Below, piece after piece: positions 34,436 to 47,433 of a stretch of DNA of 64,000 nucleotides. A program made the position numbers and the translations under genes. Origin of the DNA: Ptiloglossa arizonensis (Eukaryota > Arthropoda > Insecta > Hymenoptera > Colletidae); contig NW_027478385.1 in NCBI RefSeq assembly GCF_051014685.1, positions 806,001 through 870,000 of the forward strand, written 5' to 3'. The notes under the pieces were generated by a model. The model ran no database searches and was not told the DNA's origin. It saw nothing but the letters and a program-made list of their open reading frames with translations. Position 1 is the stretch's first letter. Each line of letters begins with the position of its first letter.

Positions 34436-37400
34436 TTTCAGATGCAACAGGAATTTCTCGAGTGCGTCATTCCGTTCGCGAGATATGGGAGTTTGAAGTT
34501 AAGGAATGGTTGAGAAACCATTAAAATTTTCGCAATTCGGATGCTAGAAACCAATAATTACAATGGCCTAGGGGAAAATACACATAGCGTTGTAATCGGG
34601 CGAGTTTCTGCTCTCAGATGCAACAGGAATTTCTCGAGTTCGTCAATCCGTTAGCGAGATATGGGGGTTTGAAATTAAGGAATGCTTGAGAAACCATCAA
34701 AATTGTCGCAGGTCTGATACTCGAAACCAATAACTACAAAGGCCTAGGGGAAAAATGCACATACCTTTGTAATCGGGCGAGTTTCCACTTTCAGATGCAA
34801 CAGGAATTTCTCGAGTGCGTCATTCCGTTCGCGAGATATGGGAGTTTGAAGTTAAGGAATGGTTGAGATACCATCAAAATTCTCGCAATTCTGATACTCG
34901 AAACCAATAACTACAAAGGCCTAGGGGAAAAATACACACACCTTTGTAATCGGGCGAGTTTCCACTTTCAGTTGCAACAGGAATTTCTCGAGTTCGTCAT
35001 TCCGTTCGCGAGACATGGGAGTTCGAAGTTAAGGAATGGTTGAGAAACCATCAAAATTTTCGCAATTCTGATACTCGAAACCAATAACTGGAATGGCCTA
35101 GGGGAAAAGTACACACACCATTGTAATCGTGCGAGTTTCTGCATTCAGATGCAAAAGGAATTTCTCGAGTTCGACAATCCGTTCGCGAGATATGGGAGTT
35201 TGAAGTTAAGGAATGGTTGAGAAACCCTCAAAATTTTCGCTAGTCTGATACTCGAAACCAATAACTACAAATGCCTAGGGGAAAAATACACATATCTTTG
35301 TAACCGGGCGAGTTTCCAGTTTCAGATGCAACAGGAATTTCTCGAGTTCGTCATCCCGTTCGCGAGATATGGGAGTTCGAAGTTAAGGAATGGTTGAGAA
35401 ACCATCAAAATTTTCGCAATTCTGATGCTAGAAACCAATAATTACAATGGCCTAGGGGAAAATACACATACCGTTGTAATCGGGCGAGTTTCTGCTTTCA
35501 GATGCAACCGGAGTTTCTCGAGTACGTCGATCCGTTCGCGAGATATGGGAGTTTGAAATTAAGGAATGCTTGAGAAACCATCAAAATTTTCGCAGGTCTG
35601 ATACTCGAAACCAATAACTACTATGGCCTAGGGGAAAATAAACATACCGTTGTAATCGGGCGAGTTTCTGCTTTCAGATGCAACAGGAATTTCTCGAGTT
35701 CGTCAATCCGTTAGCGAGATATGGGAGTTTGAAATTAAGGAATGCTTGAGAAACCATCAAAATTTTCGCAGGTCTGATACTCGAAACCAATAACTACAAA
35801 GGCCTAGGGGAAAAATGCACATACCTTTGTAATCCGGCGAGTTTCCACTTTCAGATGCAACAGGAATTTCTAGAGTGCGTCATTCCGTTCGCGAGATATG
35901 GGAGTTTGAAGTTAAGGAATGGTTGAGAAACCATTAAAATTTTCGCAATTCTGATGCTAGAAACCAATAATTACAATGGCCTAGGGGAAAATACACATAG
36001 CGTTGTAATCGGGCGAGTTTCTGCTCTCAGATGCAACAGGAATTTCTCGAGTTCGTCAATCCGTTAGCGAGATATGGGAGTTTGAAATTAAGGAATGCTT
36101 GAGAAACCATCAAAATTGTCGCAGGTCTGATACTCGAAACCAATAACTACAAAGGCCTAGGGGAAAAATGCACATACCTTTGTAATCGGGCGAGTTTCCA
36201 CTTTCAGATGCAACAGGAATTTCTCGAGTGCGTCATTCCGTTCGCGAGATATGGGAGTTTGAAGTTAAGGAATGGTTGAGATACCATCAAAATTCTCGCA
36301 ATTCTGATACTCGAAACCAATAACTACAAAGGCCTAGGGGAAAAATACACACACCTTTGTAATCGGGCGAGTTTCCACTTTCAGTTGCAACAGGAATTTC
36401 TCGAGTTCGTCATTCCGTTCGCGAGACATGGGAGTTCGAAGTTAAGGAATGGTTGAGAAACCATCAAAATTTTCGCAATTCTGATACTCGAAACCAATAA
36501 CTGGAATGGCCTAGGGGAAAAGTACACACACCATTGTAATCGTGCGAGTTTCTGCATTCAGATGCAACAGGAATTTCTCGAGTTCGACAATCCGTTCGCG
36601 AGATATGGGAGTTTGAAGTTAAGGAATGGTTGAGAAACCCTCAAAATTTTCGCTAGTCTGATACTCGAAACCAATAACTACAAATGCCTAGGGGAAAAAT
36701 ACACATATCTTTGTAACCGGGCGAGTTTCCAGTTTCAGATGCAACAGGAATTTCTCGAGTTCGTCATCCCGTTCGCGAGATATGGGAGTTCGAAGTTAAG
36801 GAATGGTTGAGAAACCATCAAAATTTTCGCAATTCTGATGCTAGAAACCAATAATTACAATGGCCTAGGGGAAAATACACATACCGTTGTAATCGGGCGA
36901 GTTTCTGCTTTCAGATGCAACCGGAGTTTCTCGAGTACGTCGATCCGTTCGCGAGATATGGGAGTTTGAAATTAAGGAATGCTTGAGAAACCATCAAAAT
37001 TTTCGCAGGTCTGATACTCGAAACCAATAACTACTATGGCCTAGGGGAAAATAAACATACCGTTGTAATCGGGCGAGTTTCTGCTTTCAGATGCAACAGG
37101 AATTTCTCGAGTTCGTCAATCCGTTAGCGAGATATGGGAGTTTGAAATTAAGGAATGCTTGAGAAACCATCAAAATTTTCGCAGGTCTGATACTCGAAAC
37201 CAATAACTACAAAGGCCTAGGGGAAAAATGCACATACCTTTGTAATCGGGCGAGTTTCCACTTTCAGATGCAACAGGAATTTCTAGAGTGCGTCATTCCG
37301 TTCGCGAGATATGGGAGTTTGAAGTTAAGGAATGGTTGAGAAACCATTAAAATTTTCGCAATTCTGATGCTAGAAACCAATAATTACAATGGCCTAGGGG

Positions 37401-37770
37401 AAAATACACATAGCGTTGTAATCGGGCGAGTTTCTGCTCTCAGATGCAACAGGAATTTCTCGAGTTCGTCAATCCGTTAGCGAGATATGGGAGTTTGAAA
37501 TTAAGGAATGCTTGAGAAACCATCAAAATTTTCGCAGGTCTGATACTCGAAACCAATAACTACAAAGGCCTAGGGGAAAAATGCACATACCTTTGTAATC
37601 GGGCGAGTTTCCACTTTCAGATGCAACAGGAATTTCTCGAGTGCGTCATTCCGTTCGCGAGATATGGGAGTTTGAAGTTAAGGAATGGTTGAGATACCAT
37701 CAAAATTCTCGCAATTCTGATACTCGAAACCAATAACTACAAAGGCCTAGGGGAAAAATACACACACCTT
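33900..37770 (+). repeat. 1,413-bp HOR (8 monomers), about 2.7 copies
   Basis: Rare marks recur at exactly 1,413 bp: gctctcagatg at 34,610, 36,023 and 37,436; ttcagttgcaac near 34,969 and 36,382; gaaaccattaaaa at 34,510, 35,923 and 37,336. The clearest full units are 34,510-35,922 and 35,923-37,335. Each is 5 x 177 plus 3 x 176 bp. This is a second 8-monomer HOR, built from the diverged family and with no monomer types in common with m1-m8. Copies differ by single bases such as gcaaaagg near 35,152 versus gcaacagg near 36,566. Confidence 0.87.
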
Positions 37771-37865
37771 TGTAATCGGGCGAGTTTCTACTTTCAGATG
37801 CAACAGGAACTTCTCGAGTTCGTCAATCCGTTCGCGAGATATGGGAGTTTGAAGTTAAGGAATGC

Positions 37866-38571
37866 TTGAGAAACCATCAAAATTTTCGCAATTCTGATGC
37901 TTGAAACCAATAACTACTATGGCCTAGGGGAAAATACACACACCGTTGAAATCGGGCGAGTTTCTGCTTTCAGATGCAACAGGAATTTCTCGAGTTCGTC
38001 AATCCGTTCGCGAGATATGGGAGTTTGAAGTTAAGGAATGGTTGAGAAACTATCAAAATTTTCGCAAGTCTGATTCTCGAAACCAATAACTACTATGGCC
38101 TAGGGGAAAATACACACACCGTTGTAATCGGGCGAGTTTCTGCTTTCAGATGCAACAGGAATTTCTCGAGTTCGTCAATCCGTTCGCGAGATATGGGAGT
38201 TTGAAGTTAAGGAATGCTTGAGAAACCATCAAAATTTTCGCAAGTTTGATACTCGAAACCAATAACTACAAAGGCCTAGGGGAAAAATGCACATACCTTT
38301 GTAATCGTCCGAGATTCTACTTTCAGATGCAACAGGAATTTCTCGAGTTCGTCAATCCGTTCGCGAGATATGGGAGTTTGAAATTAAGGAATGCTTGAGA
38401 AACCATAAAAATTTTCGCAGGTCTGATACTCGAAACCAATAACTACAAAGGCCTAGGGGAAAAATGCACATATCTTTGTAATCGGGCGAGTTTCCACTTT
38501 CAGATGCAACAGGAATTTCTCGAGTTCGACAATCCGTTCGCGAGATATGGGAGTTTGAACTTAAGGAATGC
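37866..38571 (+). repeat. Non-periodic monomers at the domain II/III border
   Basis: Four monomers (37,866; 38,042; 38,218; 38,395) follow the 1,413-bp HOR without belonging to it. They contain actactatggcc with ataccg/acaccg-type segments and, at 38,309, aatcgtccgag, which reappears near 53,542 in domain IV. From 38,572 the sequence is m3' of the strict family. The switch falls within gagttcgacaatccg and the following gaacttaagg tail. Confidence 0.75.
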
Positions 38572-39633
38572 TTGAGAAACCATCAAAATTTTCGCAACTC
38601 TGATGCTAGAAACGAATAACTGAAATGGCCTAGAGGAAAAGTACACACACCGTTGTAATCGGGCGAGTTTCTACTTTCAGATGCAACAGGAACTTCTCGA
38701 TTTCGACAAACCGTTCGCGAGAAATGGGAGTTTGAAGTTAAGGAATGGTTGAGAAACTATCAAAATTTTCGCAAGTCTGATTCTCGAAACCAATAACTAC
38801 AATGGCCTAGGGGGAAAATACACATACCTTTGTAATCGGGCGAGTTTTCACTTTCAGATGCAACAGGAATTTCTCGAGTTCGTCAATCCGTTCGCGAGAT
38901 ATGGGAGTTTGAAGTTAAGGAATGGTTGAGAAACCTTCGAAATTTTCGCGATTCTGATACGAGAAATCTATAACTGGAGTGACCTAGAGTAAAAGTACAC
39001 ACACCATTGTAATCGTGCGAGTTTCTGCTTTCAGATGCAACAGGAATTTCTCGAGTTCGTCAATCCGTTCTCGAGATATGGGAGTTTGAAATTAAGGAAT
39101 GCTTGAGAAACCATCAAAATTTTCGCCAGCCTGATACTCGAAACCAATAGCTACAAAGGCCTAGGGGAAAAATGCACATACCTTTGAAATCGGCCGAGTT
39201 TCCACTTTCAAATGCAACAGGAATTTCTCGAGTGCGTCATTCCGTTCGCGAGATATGGGAGTTTGAAATTAAGGAATGGTTGAGAAACCATCAAAATTTT
39301 CGCAAGTCTGATACGCGAAACCAATAACTACCAAGGCCTAGGGGAAAAATACACATACCTTTGTAATCGGGAGGATTTCCACTCTCAGATGCAACAGGAA
39401 TTTCTCGAGTTCGTCAATCCGTTCGCGAGATATGGGAGTTTGAAGTTAAGGAATGGTTGAGAAACCATCAACATTTTCGCAAGTCTGATACTCGAAACCA
39501 ATAACTGGAATGGCCTAGGAGAAAAGTACACACACCATTGTAATCGCGCATGTTTCTACTTTCAGATGCAACAGGAATTTCTCGAGTTCGTCAATGCGTT
39601 CGCGAGAAATGGGAGTTTGAAGTTAAGGAATGG

Positions 39634-41757
39634 TTGAGAAACTATCAAAATTTTCGCAAATCTGATACTCGAAACCAATAACTACAATGGCCTAGGGGGG
39701 AAATACAGACACCATTCTAATCGGGCGAGTTTCTACTTTCAGATGCAACAGGAATTTCTGGAGTTCGTCAATCCGTTCGCGAGATATGGAAGTTTGAAGT
39801 TAACGAATGTTTGAGAAACCATCAAAATTTTCGCAAGTCTGATACACGAAACCAATAACTACAAAGGCCTGGGGGAAAAACACACATATCTTTGTAATCG
39901 GGCGAGTTTCTACTTTCAGATGCAACAGGAATTTCTCGAGTTCGTCAATCCGTTCGCGAGATATGGGAGTTTGAACTTAAGGAATGCTTGAGAAACCATC
40001 AAAATTTTCGCAACTCTGATGCTAGAAACGAATAACTGAAACGGCCTAGGGGAAAAGTACACACACCATTGTAATCGGGCGAGTTTCTACTTTCAGATGC
40101 AACAGGAACTTCTCGATTTCGTCAATCCGTTCGCGAGAAATGGGAGTTTGAAGTTAAGGAATGGTTGAGAAACTATCAAAATTTTCGCAAGTCTGATACT
40201 CGAAACCAATAACTACAATGTCCTAGGGGGAAAATACACATACCTTTATAATCGGGCGAGTTTCCACTTTCAGATGCAACAGGAATTTCTCGAGTTCGTC
40301 AATCCGTTCGCGAGATATGGGAGTTTGAAGTTAAGGAATGGTTGAGAAACCATCGAAATTTTCGCGATTCTGATACGAGAAATCTATAACTGGAGTGACC
40401 TAGAGTAAAAGTACACACACCATTGTAATCGTGCGAGTTTCTGCTTTCAGATGCAACAGGAATTTCTCGAGTTCGTCAATCCGTTCTCGAGATATGGGAG
40501 TTTGAAATTAAGGAATGCTTGAGAAACCATCAAAATTTTCGCCAGCCTGATACTCGAAACCAATAGCTACAAAGGCCTAGGGGAAAAATGCACATACCTT
40601 TGAAATCGGGCGAGTTTCCACTTTCAGATGCAACAGGAATTTCTCGAGTGCGTCATTCCGTTCGCGAGATATGGGAGTTTGAAATTAAGGAATGGTTGAG
40701 AAACCATCAAAATTTTCGCAAGTCTGATACACGAAACCAATAACTACAAAGGCCTGGGGGAAAAACACACATATCTTTGTAATCGGGCGAGTTTCTACTT
40801 TCAGATGCAACAGGAATTTCTCGAGTTCGTCAATCCGTTCGCGAGATATGGGAGTTTGAACTTAAGGAATGCTTGAGAAACCATCAAAATTTTCGCAACT
40901 CTGATGCTAGAAACGAATAACTGAAATGGCCTAGGGGAAAAGTACACACAACATTGTAATCGGGCGAGTTTCTGCTTTCAGATGCAACAGGAATTTCTCG
41001 AGTTCGTCAATCCGTTCGCGAGATATGGGAGTTTGAAGTTAAGGAATGGTTGAGAAACCATCGAAATTTTCGCGATTCTGATACGAGAAATTTATAACTG
41101 GAGTGACCTAGAGTAAAAGTACACACACCATTGTAATCGTGCGAGTTTCTGCTTTCAGATGCAACAGGAATTTCTCGAGTTCGTCAATCCGTTCTCGAGA
41201 TATGGGAGTTTGAAATTAAGGAATGCTTGAGAAACCATCAAAATTTTCGCCAGTCTGATACTCGAAACCAATAGCTACAAAGGCCTAGGGGAAAAATGCA
41301 CATACCTTTGAAATCGGGCGAGATTCCACTTTCAGATGCAACAGGAATTTCTCGAGTGCGTCATTCCGTTCGCGAGATATGGGAGTTTGAAATTAAGGAA
41401 TGGTTGAGAAACCATCAAAATTTTCGCAAGTCTGATACGCGAAACCAATAACTACCAAGGCCTAGGGGAAAAATACACATACCTTTGTAATCGGGAGGAT
41501 TTCCACTCTCAGATGCAACAGGAATTTCTCGAGTTCGTCAATCCGTTCGCGAGATATGGGAGTTTGAAGTTAAGGAATGGTTGAGAAACCATCAACATTT
41601 TCGCAAGTCTGATACTCGAAACCAATAACTGGAATGGCCTAGGAGAAAAGTACACACACCATTGTAATCGCGCATGTTTCTACTTTCAGATGCAACAGGA
41701 ATTTCTCGAGTTCGTCAATGCGTTCGCGAGAAATGGGAGTTTGAAGTTAAGGAATGG
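39634..41757 (+). repeat. Domain III 12-monomer (2,124-bp) tandem duplication, copy 1
   Basis: Order 1 2 3 4 5 6 2 3'* 5 6 7 8. Private marks: caatgtcctagg in m4, gagaaatttataac in the second m5, gccagtctg in the second m6 and gggcgagattcc. The m6-to-m2 junction at 40,696 is not part of the reference order and repeats in copy 2. The block size equals the 12-mer of domain I but the composition differs, so the two arose separately. Confidence 0.88.
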
Positions 41758-43881
41758 TTGAGAAACTATCAAAATTTTCGCAAATCTGATACTCGAAACC
41801 AATAACTACAATGGCCTAGGGGGGAAATACAGACACCATTCTAATCGGGCGAGTTTCTACTTTCAGATGCAACAGGAATTTCTGGAGTTCGTCAATCCGT
41901 TCGCGAGATATGGAAGTTTGAAGTTAACGAATGTTTGAGAAACCATCAAAATTTTCGCAAGTCTGATACACGAAACCAATAACTACAAAGGCCTGGGGGA
42001 AAAACACACATATCTTTGTAATCGGGCGAGTTTCTACTTTCAGATGCAACAGGAATTTCTCGAGTTCGTCAATCCGTTCGCGAGATATGGGAGTTTGAAC
42101 TTAAGGAATGCTTGAGAAACCATCAAAATTTTCGCAACTCTGATGCTAGAAACGAATAACTGAAACGGCCTAGGGGAAAAGTACACACACCATTGTAATC
42201 GGGCGAGTTTCTACTTTCAGATGCAACAGGAACTTCTCGATTTCGTCAATCCGTTCGCGAGAAATGGGAGTTTGAAGTTAAGGAATGGTTGAGAAACTAT
42301 CAAAATTTTCGCAAGTCTGATACTCGAAACCAATAACTACAATGTCCTAGGGGGAAAATACACATACCTTTATAATCGGGCGAGTTTCCACTTTCAGATG
42401 CAACAGGAATTTCTCGAGTTCGTCAATCCGTTCGCGAGATATGGGAGTTTGAAGTTAAGGAATGGTTGAGAAACCATCGAAATTTTCGCGATTCTGATAC
42501 GAGAAATCTATAACTGGAGTGACCTAGAGTAAAAGTACACACACCATTGTAATCGTGCGAGTTTCTGCTTTCAGATGCAACAGGAATTTCTCTAGTTCGT
42601 CAATCCGTTCTCGAGATATGGGAGTTTGAAATTAAGGAATGCTTGAGAAACCATCAAAATTTTCGCCAGCCTGATACTCGAAACCAATAGCTACAAAGGC
42701 CTAGGGGAAAAATGCACATACCTTTGAAATCGGGCGAGTTTCCACTTTCAGATGCAACAGGAATTTCTCGAGTGCGTCATTCCGTTCGCGAGATATGGGA
42801 GTTTGAAATTAAGGAATGGTTGAGAAACCATCAAAATTTTCGCAAGTCTGATACACGAAACCAATAACTACAAAGGCCTGGGGGAAAAACACACATATCT
42901 TTGTAATCGGGCGAGTTTCTACTTTCAGATGCAACAGGAATTTCTCGAGTTCGTCAATCCGTTCGCGAGATATGGGAGTTTGAACTTAAGGAATGCTTGA
43001 GAAACCATCAAAATTTTCGCAACTCTGATGCTAGAAACGAATAACTGAAATGGCCTAGGGGAAAAGTACACACAACATTGTAATCGGGCGAGTTTCTGCT
43101 TTCAGATGCAACAGGAATTTCTCGAGTTCGTCAATCCGTTCGCGAGATATGGGAGTTTGAAGTTAAGGAATGGTTGAGAAACCATCGAAATTTTCGCGAT
43201 TCTGATACGAGAAATTTATAACTGGAGTGACCTAGAGTAAAAGTACACACACCATTGTAATCGTGCGAGTTTCTGCTTTCAGATGCAACAGGAATTTCTC
43301 GAGTTCGTCAATCCGTTCTCGAGATATGGGAGTTTGAAATTAAGGAATGCTTGAGAAACCATCAAAATTTTCGCCAGTCTGATACTCGAAACCAATAGCT
43401 ACAAAGGCCTAGGGGAAAAATGCACATACCTTTGAAATCGGGCGAGATTCCACTTTCAGATGCAACAGGAATTTCTCGAGTGCGTCATTCCGTTCGCGAG
43501 ATATGGGAGTTTGAAATTAAGGAATGGTTGAGAAACCATCAAAATTTTCGCAAGTCTGATACGCGAAACCAACAACTACCAAGGCCTAGGGGAAAAATAC
43601 ACATACCTTTGTAATCGGGAGGATTTCCACTCTCAGATGCAACAGGAATTTCTCGAGTTCGTCAATCCGTTCGCGAGATATGGGAGTTTGAAGTTAAGGA
43701 ATGGTTGAGAAACCATCAACATTTTCGCAAGTCTGATACTCGAAACCAATAACTGGAATGGCCTAGGAGAAAAGTACACACACCATTGTAATCGCGCATG
43801 TTTCTACTTTCAGATGCAACAGGAATTTCTCGAGTTCGTCAATGCGTTCGCGAGAAATGGGAGTTTGAAGTTAAGGAATGC
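41758..43881 (+). repeat. Domain III 12-monomer tandem duplication, copy 2
   Basis: Tandem partner of 39,634-41,757 with the same private marks. Differences I noticed: ctctagttcg near 42,592 versus ctcgagttcg, and aaccaacaacta near 43,570 versus aaccaataacta. After it comes an m3' with ttttagcaact and gatgcgag. Confidence 0.88.
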
Positions 43882-45480
43882 TTGAGAAACCATCAAAATT
43901 TTAGCAACTCTGATGCGAGAAACGAATAACTGAAATGGCCTAGGGGAAAAGTACACACACCATTGTAATCGGGCGAGTTTCTACTTTCAGATGCAACAGG
44001 AACTTCTCGATTTCGACAATCCGTTCGCGAGAAATGGGAGTTTGAAGTTAAGGAATGGTTGAGAAACTATCAAAATTTTCGCAAGTCTGATACTCGAAAC
44101 CAATAACTACAATGGCCTAGGGGGAAAATACACATACCTTTGTAATCGGGCGAGTTTCCACTTTCAGATGCAACAGGAATTTCTCGAGTTCGTCAATCCG
44201 TTCGCGAGATATGGGAGTTTGAAGTTAAGGAATGGTTGAGAAACCATCAACATTTTCGCAAGTCTGATACTCGAAACCAATAACTGGAATGGCCTAGGAG
44301 AAAAGTACACACACCATTGTAATCGCGCATGTTTCTACTTTCAGATGCAACAGGAATTTCTCGAGTTCGTCAATGCGTTCGCGAGAAATGGGAGTTTGAA
44401 GTTAAGGAATGCTTGAGAAACCATCAAAATTTTCGCAACTCTGATGCTAGAAACGAATAACTGAAATGGCCTAGGGGAAAAGTACACACACCATTGTAAT
44501 CGGGCGAGTTTCTACTTTCAGATGCAACAGGAACTTCTCGATTTCGACAATCCGTTCGCGAGAAATGGGAGTTTGAAGTTAAGGAATGGTTGAGAAACTA
44601 TCAAAATTTTCGCAAGTCTGATACTCGAAACCAATAACTACAATGGCCTAGGGGGAAAATACACATACCTTTGTAATCGGGCGAGTTTCCACTTTCAGAT
44701 GCAACAGGAATTTCTCGAGTTCGTCAATCCGTTCGCGAGATATGGGAGTTTGAAGTTAAGGAATGGTTGAGAAACCTTCGAAATTTTCGCGATTCTGATA
44801 CGAGAAATCTATAACTGGAGTGACCTAGAGTAAAAGTACACACACCATTGTAATCGTGCGAGTTTCTGCTTTCAGATGCAACAGGAATTTCTCGAGTTCG
44901 TCAATCCGTTCTCGAGATATGGGAGTTTGAAATTAAGGAATGCTTGAGAAACCATCAAAATTTTCGCCAGCCTGATACTCGAAACCAATAGCTACGAAGG
45001 CCTAGGGGAAAAATGCACATACCTTTGAAATCGGGCGAGTTTCCACTTTCAGATGCAACAGGAATTTCTCGAGTGCGTCATTCCGTTCGCGAGATATGGG
45101 AGTTTGAAATTAAGGAATGGTTGAGAAACCATCAAAATTTTCGCAAGTCTGATACGCGAAACCAATAACTACCAAGGCCTAGGGGAAAAATACACATACC
45201 TTTGTAATCGGGAGGATTTCCACTCTCAGATGCAACAGGAATTTCTCGAGTTCGTCAATCCGTTCGCGAGATATGGGAGTTTGAAGTTAAGGAATGGTTG
45301 AGAAACCATCAACATTTTCGCAAGTCTGATACTCGAAACCAATAACTGGAATGGCCTAGGAGAAAAGTACACACACCATTGTAATCGCGCATGTTTCTAC
45401 TTTCAGATGCAACAGGAATTTCTCGAGTTCGTCAATGCGTTCGCGAGAAATGGGAGTTTGAAGTTAAGGAATGCTTGAGA

Positions 45481-47433
45481 AACCATCAAAATTTTCGCAA
45501 CTCTGATGCTATAAACGAATAACTGAAATGGCCTAGGGGAAAAGTACACACACCATTGTAATCGGGCGAGTTTCTACTTTCAGATGCAACAGGAACTTCT
45601 CGATTTCGACAATCCGTTCGCGAGAAATGGGAGTTTGAAGTTAAGGAATGGTTGAGAAACTATCAAAATTTTCGCAAGTCTGATACTCGAAACCAATAAC
45701 TACAATGGCCTAGGGGGAAAATACACATACCTTTGTAATCGGGCGAGTTTCCACTTTCAGATGCAACAGGAATTTCTCGAGTTCGTCAATCCGTTCGCGA
45801 GATATGGGAGTTTGAAGTTAAGGAATGGTTGAGAAACCTTCGAAATTTTCGCGATTCTGATACGAGAAATCTATAACTGGAGTGACCTAGAGTAAAAGTG
45901 CACACACCATTGTAATCGTGCGAGTTTCTGCTTTCAGATGCAACAGGAATTTCTCGAGTTCGTCAATCCGTTCTCGAGATATGGGAGTTTGAAATTAAGG
46001 AATGCTTGAGAAACCATCAAAATTTTCGCCAGCCTGATACTCGAAACCAATAGCTACGAAGGCCTAGGGGAAAAATGCACATACCTTTGAAATCGGGCGA
46101 GTTTCCACTTTCAAACGCAACAGGAATTTCTCGAGTGCGTCATTCCGTTCGCGAGAAATGGGAGTTTGAAGTTAAGGAATGGTTGAGAAACAATCCAAAT
46201 TTTCGCAATTCTGATGCTAGAAACCAATAACTACAATGGCCTAGGGGAAATACACATACCGTTGTAATCGGGCGAGTTTCTGCTTTCAGATGCAACAGGA
46301 ATTTCTCGAGTTCGTCATTCCGTTCGCGAGACATGGGAGTTTGAAATTAAGGAATGGTTGAGAAACCATCAAAGTTTTCGCAATTCTGATACTCGAAACA
46401 AATAACTGGGATGGCCTAGGGGAAAAGTACACATACCATTGTAATCGTGCGAGTTTCTGGATTCAGACGCAACAGGAATTTCTCGAGTTCGACAATCCGT
46501 TCGCGAGATATGGGAGTTTGAAATTAAGGAATGGTTGAGAAACCCTCAAAATTTTCGCAAGTCTGATACTCGAAACCAATAACTACAAATGCCTAGGGGA
46601 AAAATGCTCATACCTTTGTAATCGGGCGTGTTTCCCCTTTCAGATGCAACAGGAATTTGTCGAGTTCGTCAATCCGTTCGCGAGATATGGGAGTTTGAAG
46701 TTAAGGAATGGTTGAGAAACCATCAAAATTTTCGCAAGTCTGATACACGAAACCAATAACTACAAAGGCCGAGGGGAAAATGCACATACCTTTGTAATCG
46801 GCCGAGTTTCCACTTTCAGATGCACAGGAATTTCTCGAGTTCGTCAATCCGTTCGCGAGATATGGGAGTTTGAAGTTAAGGAATGGTTGAGAAACCATCA
46901 AAATTTTCGCAATTCTGATGCTAGAAACGAACAACTGGAATGGCCTAGGGGAAAAGTACACACACCATTCTAATCGGGCGAGTATCTACTTTCAGATGCA
47001 ACAGGAATTTCTGGAGTTCGTCAATCCGTTCGCGAGGTATGGGAGTTTGAATTTAAGGAATGCTTGAGAAACCATCAAAATTTTCGCAGGTCTGATACTC
47101 GAAACCAATAACTATTATATTATACAAAGGCCTAGGAGAAAAACACACATATCTTTGTAATCGTGCGAGTTTCTGCTTTCAGATGCAACAGGAATTTCTC
47201 GAGTTCGTCAATCCGTTCGCGAGATATGGGAGTTTGAAGTTAAGGAATGGTTGAGAAACCATCAAAATTCTCGCAATTCTGATTCTCGAAACCAATAACT
47301 ACAAAGGCCTAGGGGAAAAATGCACATACCTTTGTAATCGGGCGAGTTTCCACTTTCAGATGCAACAGGAATTGCTCGAGTGCTTCATTCCGTTCGCGAG
47401 ATATGGGAGTTTGAAGTTAAGGTATGGTTGAGG
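45481..47433 (+). repeat. 1,953-bp triplication, copy 1
   Basis: Eleven monomers: four strict-family ones (m3' with gctataaacg, m4', m5' with aaaagtgcac, m6 with ctacgaagg) joined at about 46,140 to seven diverged-family ones of 175, 177, 177, 175, 177, 187 and 177 bp. The next copy starts where the tail gtatggttgagg runs into m3' again. The joint lies in the 13-base identity aaccatcaaaatt shared by both parents. The strict/diverged junction is inside the unit, so it was copied with it. Confidence 0.9.
47115..47124 (+). repeat. 10-bp AT insertion, triplication copy 1
   Basis: Same insertion and site as at 31,198-31,207, in the monomer 47,064-47,250 (187 bp). The host monomers also share gcaggtctg, so they are copies of one ancestral monomer. 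Here the block ends in gcctaggagaaaaac, whereas at 31.2 kb it ends in gcctaggggaaaaatg, so the two have since diverged or been recombined. Confidence 0.85.

Larger units (their letters stand above)
29029..38571 (+). repeat. Domain II: diverged satellite family, mixed lengths
   Basis: About 54 monomers. Starts are at 29029, 29206, 29382, 29559, 29736, 29913, 30088, 30265, 30442, 30617, 30794, 30971, 31147, 31334, 31511, 31688, 31865, 32041, 32218, 32395, 32572, 32748, 32924, 33100, 33276, 33452, 33629, 33805, 33981, 34157, 34333, 34510 and onward to 38,395. Spacings are 175, 176, 177 and one of 187 bp. Many 176-bp units lack one base in the run after ggcctag. Common marks absent from domains I and III are gtcatcccg with gggagttcgaag, ataccgttg, gcaggtctg, gagataccatc and gttagcgagat. 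Copies differ more from one another than in domain I. Confidence 0.88.
38572..46182 (+). repeat. Domain III: second strict 177-bp HOR domain
   Basis: Forty-three monomers, total 7,611 bp = 43 x 177, with every start on the grid. Order: 3' 4' 5' 6 7 8, then 1 2 3 4 5 6 2 3'* 5 6 7 8, the same twelve again, then 3' 4' 8 3' 4' 5' 6 7 8 3' 4' 5' 6. The same eight types and many of the same subtypes occur as in domain I. It is therefore a displaced piece of that family with the diverged family on both sides. The star marks an m3' whose second half carries acaacattg, ttctgcttt and ctcgag. Confidence 0.88.

Noticed and set aside
46701..46961. 86-codon minus-strand open frame, repeated identically at 48,654-48,914 and 50,607-50,867
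   Set aside because: The identity comes from the 1,953-bp triplication, not from conservation of a protein. The frame is a reverse-strand reading of the satellite and contains no recognisable domain.
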